Positions 40,185-49,581 of a stretch of 64,000 nt of DNA are shown piece by piece. The position numbers and the translations under genes were made by a program. Source of the stretch: Clostridia bacterium. GTDB lineage: Bacteria; Bacillota; Clostridia; RGIG6154. The stretch is taken from assembly GCA_017410375.1 (NCBI GenBank), contig JAFQQW010000069.1, positions 1-64,000 on the forward strand, read 5' to 3'. Position 1 is the first letter of the stretch; each line of letters opens with the position of its first letter. The notes below the pieces were generated by a model, which was not told the origin of the DNA, made no database searches, and worked only from the letters and a program-made list of their open reading frames with translations.

Positions 40185-40976
40185 ATGAATAAAAGATACG
40201 GAGAATATAAAGATATGTTTGCTGTAGAAAGACAAAAAATTATACTGGACAGCTTAAAGGAAAACGGCGCGGTGCAGGTAAGTAAATTAAGCCAGGAGCT
40301 TGGTGTTACCGAAGAAACAGTGCGTCGTGATTTAGAAAAGCTTGAAAAAAATGAGCTTTTGATTCGTACCCACGGTGGCGCGATTCCGATTGAACAGGCA
40401 AAAATGGAGCTTTCTTTGGAAAAAAGAAAGAATACCAACACCGACATTAAAGAACGGCTTGCCAAAGAGGCGACAAAAGGGATTGTTCCCGGGGACACTA
40501 TTTTCTTAGATGCCTCCACCACCACCTTTTACATGGCAAAAGAGCTTAAGGGTATGCACAACGTAACGGTCATCACAAACTCCATTCGTGTGATTCAGGA
40601 GTTAGGAGATGCCCAAGGGTTAAAAGTCGTTTCTGTGGGCGGTTTTGTGAGCCAGAACCAGTCTTTTGTGGGCAACCTTGCCGAAACAAACATTTCCCAC
40701 TACTTTTTTGCGGACAAAATGTTCTTTTCCAGCCGCGGCATTACCGAAAACGGCGGAATTTTGGAAAGCAATGAGCAGGAATGTGCCATTAAGCAGAGAA
40801 TGCTGAAAAACGCCAAGGAAACCTACTATCTTTGTGATGCATCCAAGCTCGGCAGAATCGGTTTTGCAAAGCTTTGCCAGTTTGACGAGGTGGATTACAT
40901 CATCTCTGAAAGCTTTGAGGATGAGACTTTGGAAAAAGTGATTGCAGAGAATAATATTAAGTTAACGAAAATATAA
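40185..40976 (+). CDS. DeoR/GlpR-family regulator of the locus
   Basis: A 263-residue regulator. An N-terminal winged helix (about residues 15-70; RQKIILDSLKENG, then VTEETVRRDLEKLE) is followed by a sugar-phosphate-sensing domain with the FLDASTTT loop. DeoR proteins usually repress and are released by a phosphorylated sugar, so fuculose- or rhamnulose-1-phosphate or DHAP are natural inducers here. It is the last gene of the locus before a strong terminator. An in-frame ATG at 40215 is a possible alternative start. Confidence 0.9.
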   Translation: MNKRYGEYKDMFAVERQKIILDSLKENGAVQVSKLSQELGVTEETVRRDLEKLEKNELLIRTHGGAIPIEQAKMELSLEKRKNTNTDIKERLAKEATKGIVPGDTIFLDASTTTFYMAKELKGMHNVTVITNSIRVIQELGDAQGLKVVSVGGFVSQNQSFVGNLAETNISHYFFADKMFFSSRGITENGGILESNEQECAIKQRMLKNAKETYYLCDASKLGRIGFAKLCQFDEVDYIISESFEDETLEKVIAENNIKLTKI

Positions 40977-40983
40977 AAAGTTC

Positions 40984-41012
40984 CCCCACACCGATTGGTG
41001 TGGGGATTCTTT
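40984..41012 (+). terminator. Terminator of the microcompartment locus
   Basis: A 9-bp GC-rich stem CCCCACACC / GGTGTGGGG with a GATT loop and a T-rich tail, eight bases after the DeoR stop. Confidence 0.85.
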
Positions 41013-41016
41013 AAGT

Positions 41017-41505
41017 TTTGGACTTTCTCTCCCTCCGTCACCGCTCTGCGGTGCCACCTCCCTCGTCAGAGGGAGGCAAAAAGGCTTCCTCTGACGAGGA
41101 AGCTGTTAAGCGTAGTGAGACTGAAGGAGAGAACTAGCACGCGTAGCGTGCCATTCGCCAAAAGTATTACTTGGAAGCTTTTGGACTTTCTCTCCCTCCG
41201 TCACCGCTTTGCGGTGCCACCTCCCTCGTCAGAGGGAGGCAAAAAGGCTTCCTCTGATGAGGAAGCTGTTAAGCGTAGTGAGACTGAAGGAGAGAAATAG
41301 CATGCGTAGCGTGCCATTCGCCAAAAGTATTACTTGGAAGCTTTTGGACTTTCTCTCCCTCCGTCACCGCTCTGCGGTGCCACCTCCCTCGTCAGAGGGA
41401 GGCAAAAAGGCTTCCTCTGATGAGGAAGCTGTTAAGCGTAGTGAGACTGAAGGAGAGAAATAGCACGCGTAGTGTGCCATTCGCCAAAAGTATTACTTGT
41501 AAACT
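41017..41505. repeat. Three tandem copies of a dispersed 163-bp repeat
   Basis: Units start at 41017, 41181 and 41343 with TTTGGACTTTCTCTCCC. Each has internal inverted repeats: CACCGC/GCGGTG, CCTCCCTC/GAGGGAGG and CTTCCTC/GAGGAAG, then AAGCGTAGTGAGACTGAAGG, and a link CCAAAAGTATTACTTGG to the next unit. Single partial copies lie at 45443, 49296 and 60848. The 41017-41859 interval contains no gene, only these repeats, two terminators and an inverted repeat. Confidence 0.9.
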
Positions 41506-41537
41506 TTTGGCGAAAGCGACAAGACAGAACGAAAAAG

Positions 41538-41570
41538 AAACAAGCTCGCTTTTAAAGCGAGCTTGTGTTT
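41538..41570 (+). terminator. Bidirectional terminator after the tandem repeats
   Basis: Stem ACAAGCTCGC / GCGAGCTTGT with A-rich and T-rich flanks. Confidence 0.75.
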
Positions 41571-41647
41571 ATTAAGTTCTTGTCTTGGAGCGTGTTCTGT
41601 GCGCACTTTTTACATCCCGGGGATAGGAAAAATGCGTACAGAATGGA

Positions 41648-41709
41648 CGAATCGAACCCCGGAGGGGTATGCCCGCAATTATACAAAGGTATATTGCGGG
41701 TTCGATTCG
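41648..41709. repeat. Inverted repeat with tRNA T-arm-like sequence
   Basis: Arms CGAATCGAACCC (from 41648) and GGGTTCGATTCG (to 41709) enclose a second pair CCGCAATTATAC / GTATATTGCGG. The arm GGGTTCGATTC matches the T-arm of tRNAs, but no complete tRNA can be folded here. Confidence 0.65.
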
Positions 41710-41734
41710 TTCATAGCTTATCGGCATTATTAAA

Positions 41735-41766
41735 AAGAAACTCTGTTCAAACGAACAGAGTTTCTT
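41735..41766. terminator. Bidirectional terminator
   Basis: A perfect 14-bp stem AAGAAACTCTGTTC / GAACAGAGTTTCTT with an AAAC loop. It lies about 90 bases downstream of the stop of the minus-strand secreted-protein gene at 41860. Confidence 0.8.
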
Positions 41767-41859
41767 CAATAAACATTTAAAAGTAAAAGTCTGCACGAAT
41801 TTAATCTGCTTTTCTTGCCGATAAGCGTTCGGTGCGTACTTTTTACATCCCCGCCAGAA

Positions 41860-44511
41860 TTATTCAGTTACGGGTACAGTTATAGGTGCACACAAGGGCA
41901 ATGCGGTTGTACCGCTTGTCATGTAAGGTGTACCGCCCCATACATAAACAGTCTGACCTGCTTCTACCGCAACTTCAACGGGATTAATGGTCAATGCATA
42001 GTTAGCAGCAGATGCTTTAGAGCCGTCTGCATTCTTAACAACTACGAAGATCGGCTGTGCTTTCTTGGAAGAAATCACAACGTTACCGTCTGCATATTCT
42101 GCCTTAATGGTTGTATCTCCAAATCTCGCGTCTGTAATATACAACTGCGAAGCATCATACTTAGCATTGTTTACAAAGCTACCTGCAAGATTCTTGTAAA
42201 CCGCGCCGTCAAAGGTTGTGTTGCTGAAGTTTGCATCCTTCTGCTTGATTGCAAGAACCAGTCTGCCTTCCGAAATTGCGTTACCCTGAATTTCATAGTT
42301 GATGAAGTTTGCAACCTTGGTATCATCACCCGAGGTAGCTGCATCATCCGAAGACAGGATAACGTAACCGGTTAAGTGCATGCCACGCATGCTGTCCTTT
42401 ACGTTTACATCCGCCGGCATATTGCCATAGCTGGAAAGAATAACTGCAAAGTTGGAATTATTAAAGGTTTCGTCTGTCAGCTGTCTGTTGGTGTCCCAGG
42501 TAATGTTGGAGGTATATGCATATACCTTACCGCCAACAGAAATGGGATCGAACACACCAAGCAGAATTTCATCACCGTCGGAAAGGATATAACGATCCCA
42601 ATCTTCGGTAATGGTTTCACCATTTACCGCAACATTTACACCGTCAATGGTGCTGCCATTAAAACCAACACGGTCGGTTTTGTTAAAGTATGCATTAAAA
42701 TCAGCTTTGGTGGTAATGGAAGCCTGAATTGCTGCCGCTTCTTCCTGAGAAGCTGCCTTAACCAATGCAACATGGCTCAGACGAACAGCACCGCCGCCGA
42801 TACCTACATTGAGAGTGTGATAGCCTGCGGTCAATTCTAAACCGTTTGCAGACTGCACATCATAGTGTGCGTTTACACCTAAACCACCGAATACAAATTT
42901 GTCGTCTGTGCCGTCATTATAAGATACATTGTCAACTTTAGCAGTCATATAACGTTCTGCACCCCAGCAACCGCCGTTGGCAATCATATAGTAGGTGCCA
43001 TCTTCGGGAACCTTAATTGTAAGGTTTACTTTTGTACCGGAACTGAGAAGAAATACTTCACTGCCACTAAAAATGCTTGCATACGCAGTACCTGCACCGC
43101 CTGTTAAACCTAAACCAAAGGCTTCGTTGGTTGTGGGCGAAAGTGCCATGGTATCCATGCTGTTTGTAACCAAAGCACCGCTGGAGAGCAACGGATGCGC
43201 ATCAATTCCGATATCTTCCTGCTTGTCAGCTGCAACAAGTGCGTCAAGCAAGGTAGGCTTGTTGATGTAATTGCCGTTTGCATCGGATTTACGAACATTC
43301 GGATAATAGGCTTCTGCCGCACCTGCGGTTACAGCTAATTCTGCGCCGTCAACTGTTACGGTTGCAGTTTCTGCCGCAGGAACAGAAGTTTCAATGGTTA
43401 CACCTGCCGGCTCCAGAGGACTTGCATTATACTGAATGGTAACGGGTGTTTCCGCATCCGAACGGGGGCAGAATGCCACACCGTTTGCACCTGCATAGGA
43501 ACCGGTTTCAGACAAGATACGAATCGGAACCTGCTGACCCTTTGTTAAGGTAACAGGGGTGTTGTTGTTTTCGTTCTGCCACTGATAACCCATAGTAGTA
43601 CTTACATTGCTGTTGCCAAAGGTTAAGGTTTTGCCTGCAACATCCAATACAATTAAGCGCTGATAAGAGCTGCTTGCATTTGCCGAAGCAGAGGTATCTC
43701 TTTTTGCAACAAACACATCATAAATGCCGTCTGCCGGAGCAGTAAATACGGTGTACGGACCGTCGAGATTACTATCCTGCAAAGTGGAAGCATAAAGCCC
43801 CGCTGACGCCCCGTTGGAGATGACATATGCACCTGTTACAGGTGTTTCACCACCCACAAAGGTGTTGATTTTTTCGTCAGCGATAAAGAATGAGGTCAGC
43901 GGAAAATCGCCGTTCGCCTGGAACGTGCCGCTTGCATGCAGGGTTGCTTTTACAGTTGCTTTAAGCGGAGCACCGTTTGTCTTATACTTCAAAAACGCAA
44001 CCAGGTTATTACCGTAAACGTTTCCAGCCGTTTGGAGTGATGCCGCCCCGGTTGTTTCGTCCATGGTTAAAAGTGCCTGCAATTCGGCATTGGTTTTAGA
44101 TTCTTCAACCATTGCGGTTGCTACTTCGCCGTTTGTGGGAAGCAAATAGGTAATCCAGAGACCGTAGTTTGTTTTGATTTCCGCTTTTCTTGCAGGCATG
44201 GTGTATACATTTTCACCTTCGCCCAAAGTATATTCGGGAATTGTGATGGAGCAACCTGCCTTGGTAAGCTCGTCGCTTTTCAACATATTCTGAATTGTAG
44301 CATCTTCAAAGGTTAAAGGTGCACCACTGGATTGAATTTCAACGGTTACGGTTAAGTCCTGAATGGAAGCAGTTGCATCCCAACGTCCCCAAAGGTCATT
44401 ATAAACCTTATTGGTTAAGGTGTGGGCATAGTCTGCCGCAAATGCAGGGACAGCCGTAAGTACAAAACAAAAGACAAGCAATACTGCTAAAATCTTTTTG
44501 CCTGTTTTCAT
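41860..44511 (-). CDS. Large secreted protein, paralogue 1 of an unrecognised family
   Basis: An 883-residue protein from ATG at 44511, with AAGGAGATAATAATA upstream. Residues 1-25 are a signal peptide ending AVPAFA. It shares blocks with the genes at 45720 and 49582: LWxRWD near residue 40, LPTNGEVATAM, a sheet-rich module with VFVAKRD and TLTKGQ, YPNVRKSDANGNYI-LLDAL, and later VNGET-LSDGDEI. The last two blocks recall the split beta-grasp (DUF4430/transcobalamin-like) fold, here with a jelly-roll-like module (VPEDGTYYMIANGG) inserted between them. No catalytic motif, sortase signal or SLH repeat is seen. It probably binds a ligand outside the cell. Confidence 0.75.
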   Translation of the reverse strand: MKTGKKILAVLLVFCFVLTAVPAFAADYAHTLTNKVYNDLWGRWDATASIQDLTVTVEIQSSGAPLTFEDATIQNMLKSDELTKAGCSITIPEYTLGEGENVYTMPARKAEIKTNYGLWITYLLPTNGEVATAMVEESKTNAELQALLTMDETTGAASLQTAGNVYGNNLVAFLKYKTNGAPLKATVKATLHASGTFQANGDFPLTSFFIADEKINTFVGGETPVTGAYVISNGASAGLYASTLQDSNLDGPYTVFTAPADGIYDVFVAKRDTSASANASSSYQRLIVLDVAGKTLTFGNSNVSTTMGYQWQNENNNTPVTLTKGQQVPIRILSETGSYAGANGVAFCPRSDAETPVTIQYNASPLEPAGVTIETSVPAAETATVTVDGAELAVTAGAAEAYYPNVRKSDANGNYINKPTLLDALVAADKQEDIGIDAHPLLSSGALVTNSMDTMALSPTTNEAFGLGLTGGAGTAYASIFSGSEVFLLSSGTKVNLTIKVPEDGTYYMIANGGCWGAERYMTAKVDNVSYNDGTDDKFVFGGLGVNAHYDVQSANGLELTAGYHTLNVGIGGGAVRLSHVALVKAASQEEAAAIQASITTKADFNAYFNKTDRVGFNGSTIDGVNVAVNGETITEDWDRYILSDGDEILLGVFDPISVGGKVYAYTSNITWDTNRQLTDETFNNSNFAVILSSYGNMPADVNVKDSMRGMHLTGYVILSSDDAATSGDDTKVANFINYEIQGNAISEGRLVLAIKQKDANFSNTTFDGAVYKNLAGSFVNNAKYDASQLYITDARFGDTTIKAEYADGNVVISSKKAQPIFVVVKNADGSKASAANYALTINPVEVAVEAGQTVYVWGGTPYMTSGTTALPLCAPITVPVTE

Positions 44512-45060
44512 TATTATTATCTCCTTTACATAGTTTTCTGTCACGCATAACAATCGGTTTTTTGCGGGAACAGATACCGCTTTTACAAAAACCATCCTTA
44601 AAAAACTCCTGAATTTTGGGGTGAAAGGAATTTTTGCTTTTCATCTCCCATCGGCGAAACAGTAGGCAAAAACCGCTAGAAAATAAAGCAGATTTAAAGA
44701 TTGTTATTTTGTTTTTACACGGGCTCATGGATGCCGTGTATGTGCCGTCTATGGTAAAGAACGTAAATCGGATTGACGAGCCCCAAAGCCCACACATGTC
44801 AAATCAACTGGTCAGGAAGAACGGTTGCTTTTTCTTACCCCGGGTGGTTAAGCCGGAAAAAAGCAAGAGGACAGTATGCGGTTGTCTTTACTTTTTAAGC
44901 GCGATAAAGACGGTTGAGTTTTATCGGCATGCAATAGCCGTCCTTTGGATAGCAACCCCAAAGGAATTAAGGTTTTATCAACGCTTAATAACAATTTTAT
45001 TGTAGCATACGCAAATTACGTACACAATGGAATTATCCTGTATGGACTAAAATCATTCCG
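44512..45060 (-). promoter_or_regulatory. Long structured 5' leader of paralogue 1
   Basis: No gene is present from 44512 to 45719. Two hairpins are shared with the leaders of the other two paralogues: 44840-44856 (stem CCGG, loop on the transcribed strand CUUAACCAC) and 44716-44740 (stem TACACGG/CCGTGTA with CCAUGAG in the loop). The leader is the most diverged of the three. A promoter could not be placed with confidence; the AT-rich stretch around 45060-45200 is the likely place. Confidence 0.55.
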
Positions 45061-45442
45061 CAATTGACTTTATAATTGTATCATACCACAAAAAACAATA
45101 GAAGAAGTTGCAAATATTGTCAATTTGTTTGCATTTCTTGTTATCATTGCCACAACACTACGCAATACAGTATACTCCACATTGTTTTGTATGTAAATAC
45201 ACTTTTTGAGCAAGTTGTTGCACTTTTTGACACACTCACCAATTTTATTTTATCATGGCAAGGGTAAAAAGTAAATACCTTTTCAGTTGATTTACTCTGC
45301 GCTTTCGAGCCATAAACAGCACCGTTTCTCTACTTTCCGTAGATATTTCAGAAAGTGATTCCTATTATAGCTTTACATCTGTCTTTCACTGTCGCATCAA
45401 CACGCCATTTGTCATCCTGAACAAAAGTATTACTTGGAAGAT

Positions 45443-45546
45443 TTTGGACTTTCTCTCCCTCCGTCACCGCTCTGCGGTGCCACCTCCCTCGTCAGAGGGA
45501 GGCAAAAAGGCTTCCTCTGATGAGGAAGCTGTTAAGCGTAGTGAGC
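45443..45546. repeat. Single copy of the dispersed repeat
   Basis: The sequence from TTTGGACTTTCTCTCCC to AAGCGTAGTGAG is nearly identical to the units at 41017-41505, preceded by the same link AAAGTATTACTTGGAAG. Confidence 0.88.
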
Positions 45547-45587
45547 ACTCGCGAAAATTATTTCGAAAAAAACTTTTCACGAAAGAG

Positions 45588-45618
45588 AAAAAGTCCGCAC
45601 AAGATGTGCGGACTTTTT
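45588..45618. terminator. Bidirectional terminator after paralogue 2
   Basis: A perfect 13-bp stem AAAAAGTCCGCAC / GTGCGGACTTTTT with an AAGAT loop, about 100 bases downstream of the minus-strand stop at 45720. Confidence 0.85.
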
Positions 45619-45719
45619 CCATTTGAAAGAAGATTGATTTTTCTACATTTCCGGTTCATAGCCTTGCCGGGAATATAGATTTAACCTTTAAGCTCCATGA
45701 AAGCTCAAAAGGAATTTTA

Positions 45720-48638
45720 TTATTTTGTAAGAGGTGCTGTAAGCGGAACCATCTGGGTCATGCCATCATTTTCGCCAATGAGGTGCATGCCTTCCCAAAC
45801 ATATACGGTTTCGCCATCAGCAACATTTACGGTGATACCGTCTTCATCCATAAAGTCAAGAAGCTCTGTTACGGAAGAAACGGACTTGATGCCACCGTCA
45901 TTGGAAATGGTAATCAATTTCACCAGAACTGTTTTGTTGGTGGTTAACTGATATACACCATCCCCTGTCTTGGTTGCGGTAACCTTTAAAGGTGCCGCAC
46001 TGACGGAGTTAGTCAGATACAGATGACTTAAATCATAGTTATATTTCGGGCTCTTCTTGGTTACAACCGTCTCGCCATTGGCATTTACTGTAGTATGCTT
46101 ATTGCCGTTTGCATCAACAATTTCAAGCGGGTCAGACTGGAGCTGTGCAGAGCCGATACCTACTTTGTAGTTAAGACCGTTGATTTCAAGGGTTTCAGCT
46201 ACAAACGGAGCTGCCGAATTATAACCCAATTCATAACGGCTCTTGGTGGCGTTAAATGCACTCTTTTTAATCGGGAAGTCGCGAACAACCACAACAACGC
46301 GGGATTCGTCACCGGAAGTGCCGTGGAGATAGTATGTAACACCGTCAATTTCAAATTCCTGGGTTGCAAAATCGTCCATGGTGATGTAACCGTTAAGATA
46401 TGTGCCTGCAAGAGCATCGGTTTCGGTCGCATCAAAGGGGAAGGTTGTAAGGCTAGTTACAAATTTGTTGCTTACACCTGTAACTGCATCGCCCGCTACA
46501 ACACCACCGTTACCGGTGATAATACCCTCTGTACACAAGGGCTTGAAGTTGGTTTTATCTGCCGGCTTGTAGGTAATTACGTCGCCGTCTGAAATCAACA
46601 GCTGATCCAGATCCCCTTCGTAAACCTTGCCGTTTACGGTAAGAATCTTGCCGGAGGTCATTTTGCCGTTTACAAATACATCCTTGTCATAGTCAAAGTA
46701 TTCATCAAAGGTTGCCCTATCGGTGATGCTTTCGTGAATTGCAGCTGCCGCTTCAGCAGATTCTGCCTGAACAAGCCATACATATTCAAAACGCATGGAG
46801 CCTGTGCATTTAACTGTCATGGTATAGGTACCTGCGTCCAAATGTGTTGCTACCGTAGAGGTTTCTTTTGTCATTGCACCCTTTGAATCGGAAAGGAATC
46901 TGTTGTTGTCAACTGCGCTAGGCATCTGGGTAGAGCCTACCTTAACGGTGATGTAACGGCTGGTTTCCCATGCAGAACCGCTGGTCAGCACATAATAGTC
47001 GCCCGGCTCGTAAATGGTAACCGGCATGGTTAATGTGCCGGAACCGAAATAGGTCTGGGATGCCGGCCAGATTTTACCTGTGTAGCTGTTGGATGTAACA
47101 GCCCAGGGTGTACCGTTTGCAGCAAGATAGGTATCATAGGTCATAGGTGTAGCCATACCGCCGGGCATTTCGTTAAAGCTTAAGTCCTCGCGCATTGCCT
47201 GCGGAATAACATCAGAAACGCCGTAATCCAATTCCTCTGTGGTTGCTTCTTTTGCAGCTACGATTGCATCTAATGCAGTCTGCTGTTCAATGAAGTTACC
47301 GTTTTGGTCATTTACGCGTACGTTCGGGAAGTAGTCTGCCGCAACACCTTTGCCAACAACTACATCCTGACCGTTAAAGTTAACGGTAATGTCCTCAGAA
47401 GCAGTTACGTCAACCGGCTGAAGTGATGCTGTATTGAAATCTTCTTTGGAATAAGGCTTTGAATCTGCCTGCTTCAAGCCGATGTAGCTTGTTAAATCTT
47501 CGGTAGCAGGTACAAATGCAAAAGTGATAAGACCTGCGTAACCGGCTGCTTCCTGCAAAGTACGGATTGCAAATCTCTGACCTTTGGTTAAGGTTACGGT
47601 CGGTGCATCGTCATCAATTTCCCAGTAATAATACGGGTCAGATGTAGATTCATACGGACAGTTGGTTACGCCGAAAATCATATCAACGCCTGCAATATCA
47701 GCCGCATATACACGCTGATTTGCATCGCTCTTGTTTCTGTCTCGTTTCATTGCCAGCACTTTATAGGTACCGGATACAGGTGCTTCATATACGCCGTAAG
47801 CGAGGTCTAAGCCCAGACCGCCGTATGCACTTGTGGATACAATAGTATCGTTAGAGGTCTTGTAATGAACATTCTTGGTTGCCCAGTTATCACTTACAAA
47901 ATGAGTCAGACCGTTTTCGGAAATAAACATTGTGCCCTTGGGGAACACAGTGTCTGCCACATAGGGGCTCTTGATGGTAACTGTTACATTTTCAGCCTCG
48001 AAGTTTCTGGCAGTGCCGGCATTTCCTGCCTTATAGTCAATATAAATCATCAGGTTTTCTTTAGTCAGTGCAGTAGCACTTTTTGCAGAAGCTTCACCGT
48101 TGATTATCGGGTATCTTTGCTTGTTGTCTTCACAAATAACACCCACCTCATCTTCCACATGCAAAAGCGCCAAGAGGGCTTCATCCGTTGCCGCATCTGC
48201 TTTCATTGCAGTCGCAACTTCCCCATTAAAAGGCAGAATCGACGTGAAATAGAGGCTGTTGGAGCCCGAGCTGTCCTTGGCACCCGAGAAGGATGCATTT
48301 CGAACCGGAATGGTGTAGGGTGTAGGACCGTCAATGACAAAATCAAAGGAAACCGTGTAATACTTTCCGTCTGTTACATTTTTTTCGTTGCGTAAAAGAG
48401 ACGGAATGATGCTTTTGTCCGTATACGTTACGCTACCGGCACCTTCGTTAAAAGCAATTCTTGCTGTGGTTGTAATCTCACCGTTATCATCCCATCTCGT
48501 CCACAAATCGTTATAATCGTATACATATTTGCGGGTAGAAAGGGTTGTTGCATCTTCAGCAGAAACAGATACTGCCATGATACTGAAAACGAGAGAAACT
48601 ACAAGCATGCATGCTAAAATCGTCTTGCTTGTTTTCAT
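45720..48638 (-). CDS. Large secreted protein, paralogue 2
   Basis: A 972-residue protein from ATG at 48638 (GGAAGGAG site; the frame runs further upstream without a ribosome site). Signal peptide 1-27. It has the same order of blocks as paralogue 1: LWTRWDDNGEI, LPFNGEVATAM, a module with MKRDRNKSD and TLTKGQ, YFPNVRVNDQNGNFIE-ALDAI, the inserted module with EPGDYYVLTSGSAW, and VNGKVYEGD-ISDGDVI. The C-terminal 250 residues carry further beta-rich sequence ending in a GETVYVWEG motif that all three share. No enzyme motif is seen. Confidence 0.75.
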   Translation of the reverse strand: MKTSKTILACMLVVSLVFSIMAVSVSAEDATTLSTRKYVYDYNDLWTRWDDNGEITTTARIAFNEGAGSVTYTDKSIIPSLLRNEKNVTDGKYYTVSFDFVIDGPTPYTIPVRNASFSGAKDSSGSNSLYFTSILPFNGEVATAMKADAATDEALLALLHVEDEVGVICEDNKQRYPIINGEASAKSATALTKENLMIYIDYKAGNAGTARNFEAENVTVTIKSPYVADTVFPKGTMFISENGLTHFVSDNWATKNVHYKTSNDTIVSTSAYGGLGLDLAYGVYEAPVSGTYKVLAMKRDRNKSDANQRVYAADIAGVDMIFGVTNCPYESTSDPYYYWEIDDDAPTVTLTKGQRFAIRTLQEAAGYAGLITFAFVPATEDLTSYIGLKQADSKPYSKEDFNTASLQPVDVTASEDITVNFNGQDVVVGKGVAADYFPNVRVNDQNGNFIEQQTALDAIVAAKEATTEELDYGVSDVIPQAMREDLSFNEMPGGMATPMTYDTYLAANGTPWAVTSNSYTGKIWPASQTYFGSGTLTMPVTIYEPGDYYVLTSGSAWETSRYITVKVGSTQMPSAVDNNRFLSDSKGAMTKETSTVATHLDAGTYTMTVKCTGSMRFEYVWLVQAESAEAAAAIHESITDRATFDEYFDYDKDVFVNGKMTSGKILTVNGKVYEGDLDQLLISDGDVITYKPADKTNFKPLCTEGIITGNGGVVAGDAVTGVSNKFVTSLTTFPFDATETDALAGTYLNGYITMDDFATQEFEIDGVTYYLHGTSGDESRVVVVVRDFPIKKSAFNATKSRYELGYNSAAPFVAETLEINGLNYKVGIGSAQLQSDPLEIVDANGNKHTTVNANGETVVTKKSPKYNYDLSHLYLTNSVSAAPLKVTATKTGDGVYQLTTNKTVLVKLITISNDGGIKSVSSVTELLDFMDEDGITVNVADGETVYVWEGMHLIGENDGMTQMVPLTAPLTK

Positions 48639-49137
48639 TTTCTTTTCTCCTTCCAAGATTAGTTTGTCACTTAAAAAACAACTCGGTCTTTTTGCGGACA
48701 AACGCACAAAAAAGACACGTCCCTTTAAACTGCCGATTGGGTGAAAATGGCATTGAAAGCGGTAAAAGACGGTTAAATCAGGCAAAGCACGTCTTTTACG
48801 GCAGGCAGGATTTTTTGCTGTGGTTAAAAAAATCGGACACATTTGGATATTTTCTCAGGTGTCCGACTTTTTAGCAATATGAAGCTGTTTTTTGGCTTGT
48901 CATGGGGCTCATGGTTTCCCGATGACCTTTATCTTCGTCTTTTTACAATCTAAATGAACAGAACGAAAAGCTATCCATGAAACAAAATTCCTTCCCCGTT
49001 TGGTTAGGACGGGCACATAACAAATTTCCGTCTCATCAGACAGCAGGAAATCTGTCCAATGAAAATTTCGTATGTGAAAATTTTGCCGATTGTGACGGCT
49101 TTTAAGCACAAGCGCTTATAAAACCATTTTAATATTA
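48639..49137 (-). promoter_or_regulatory. Long structured 5' leader and promoter of paralogue 2
   Basis: On the minus strand TTGACT (49154-49159), 16 bp, TAATAT (49132-49137) would start a leader of nearly 490 bases. Shared elements with paralogue 3 are a 29-base identical stretch (49033-49061; hairpin GACAG/CTGTC), an outer stem 48977-48983 with 49030-49036, a hairpin 48995-49013 with loop CUAACCA, and a hairpin 48899-48926 with CCAUGAG in the loop. Another strong hairpin (GTCGGACAC/GTGTCCGA) and a 10-bp stem GTAAAAGACG/CGTCTTTTAC lie nearer the gene. Confidence 0.7.
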
Positions 49138-49295
49138 TCATATAAAAGGAAAAAGTCAAGTGTTTTTTTAATTTTAGTCTTTTTTTTACAAGAAAATGTC
49201 ATTTTTGAACAAATTTTTTGTATAACATGTTTTTTGGAGTTCCTTTGCTACCCTGAACGCAGTGAGCACTATCCAAAAAGTATTACTTGTCAGGC

Positions 49296-49403
49296 TTTGG
49301 ACTTTCTCTCCCTCCGTCACCGCTTTGCGGTGACACCTCCCTCGTCAGAGGGAGGCAAAAAAGGCTCCCTCTGACGAGGGAGCTGTTAAGCGTAGTGAGC
49401 ACT
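49296..49403. repeat. Single copy of the dispersed repeat
   Basis: Same core as the units at 41017-41505, with GACACC in place of GCCACC. The upstream flank CCAAAAAGTATTACTTG is shared with the copy at 60848. Confidence 0.88.
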
Positions 49404-49442
49404 CGCGAAAAGTATTTCTAAGAAAAGTTTTCACGAAAGAGA

Positions 49443-49472
49443 AAAAGCCCACACCGATGGGTGTGGGCTTTT
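49443..49472. terminator. Bidirectional terminator after paralogue 3
   Basis: A perfect 13-bp stem AAAAGCCCACACC / GGTGTGGGCTTTT with a GATG loop, in the space downstream of the stop at 49582. Confidence 0.85.
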
Positions 49473-49581
49473 GATTGAAAGAAGATTGATGTATTCTCTG
49501 TCTCCGACCCATAGCAATGTCGGAAACGTGAGCTTTTCTTTTTTCGGTTTCCATGAAAAAACCGAAAAAGATACATTTAAA

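Noticed and set aside
26287-40976. Choline-utilisation or ethanolamine-type microcompartment
   Set aside because: The radical enzyme matches diol dehydratase positions and a class II deoxysugar-phosphate aldolase with an encapsulation tail is present; no TMA-lyase-specific or EutBC genes are found.
41209-41463. Plus-strand reading frames through the tandem repeats
   Set aside because: They consist only of repeated sequence, have no ribosome sites and match the period of the DNA repeat.
41017-41505. CRISPR array
   Set aside because: The repeat unit is about 163 bp and contiguous, without short repeats separated by unique spacers; no cas genes are present.
44408-44797. 129-residue frame upstream of secreted paralogue 1
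   Set aside because: It crosses the ribosome site and leader of the real gene and has no start signal; the in-frame signal-peptide start at 44511 is much better supported.
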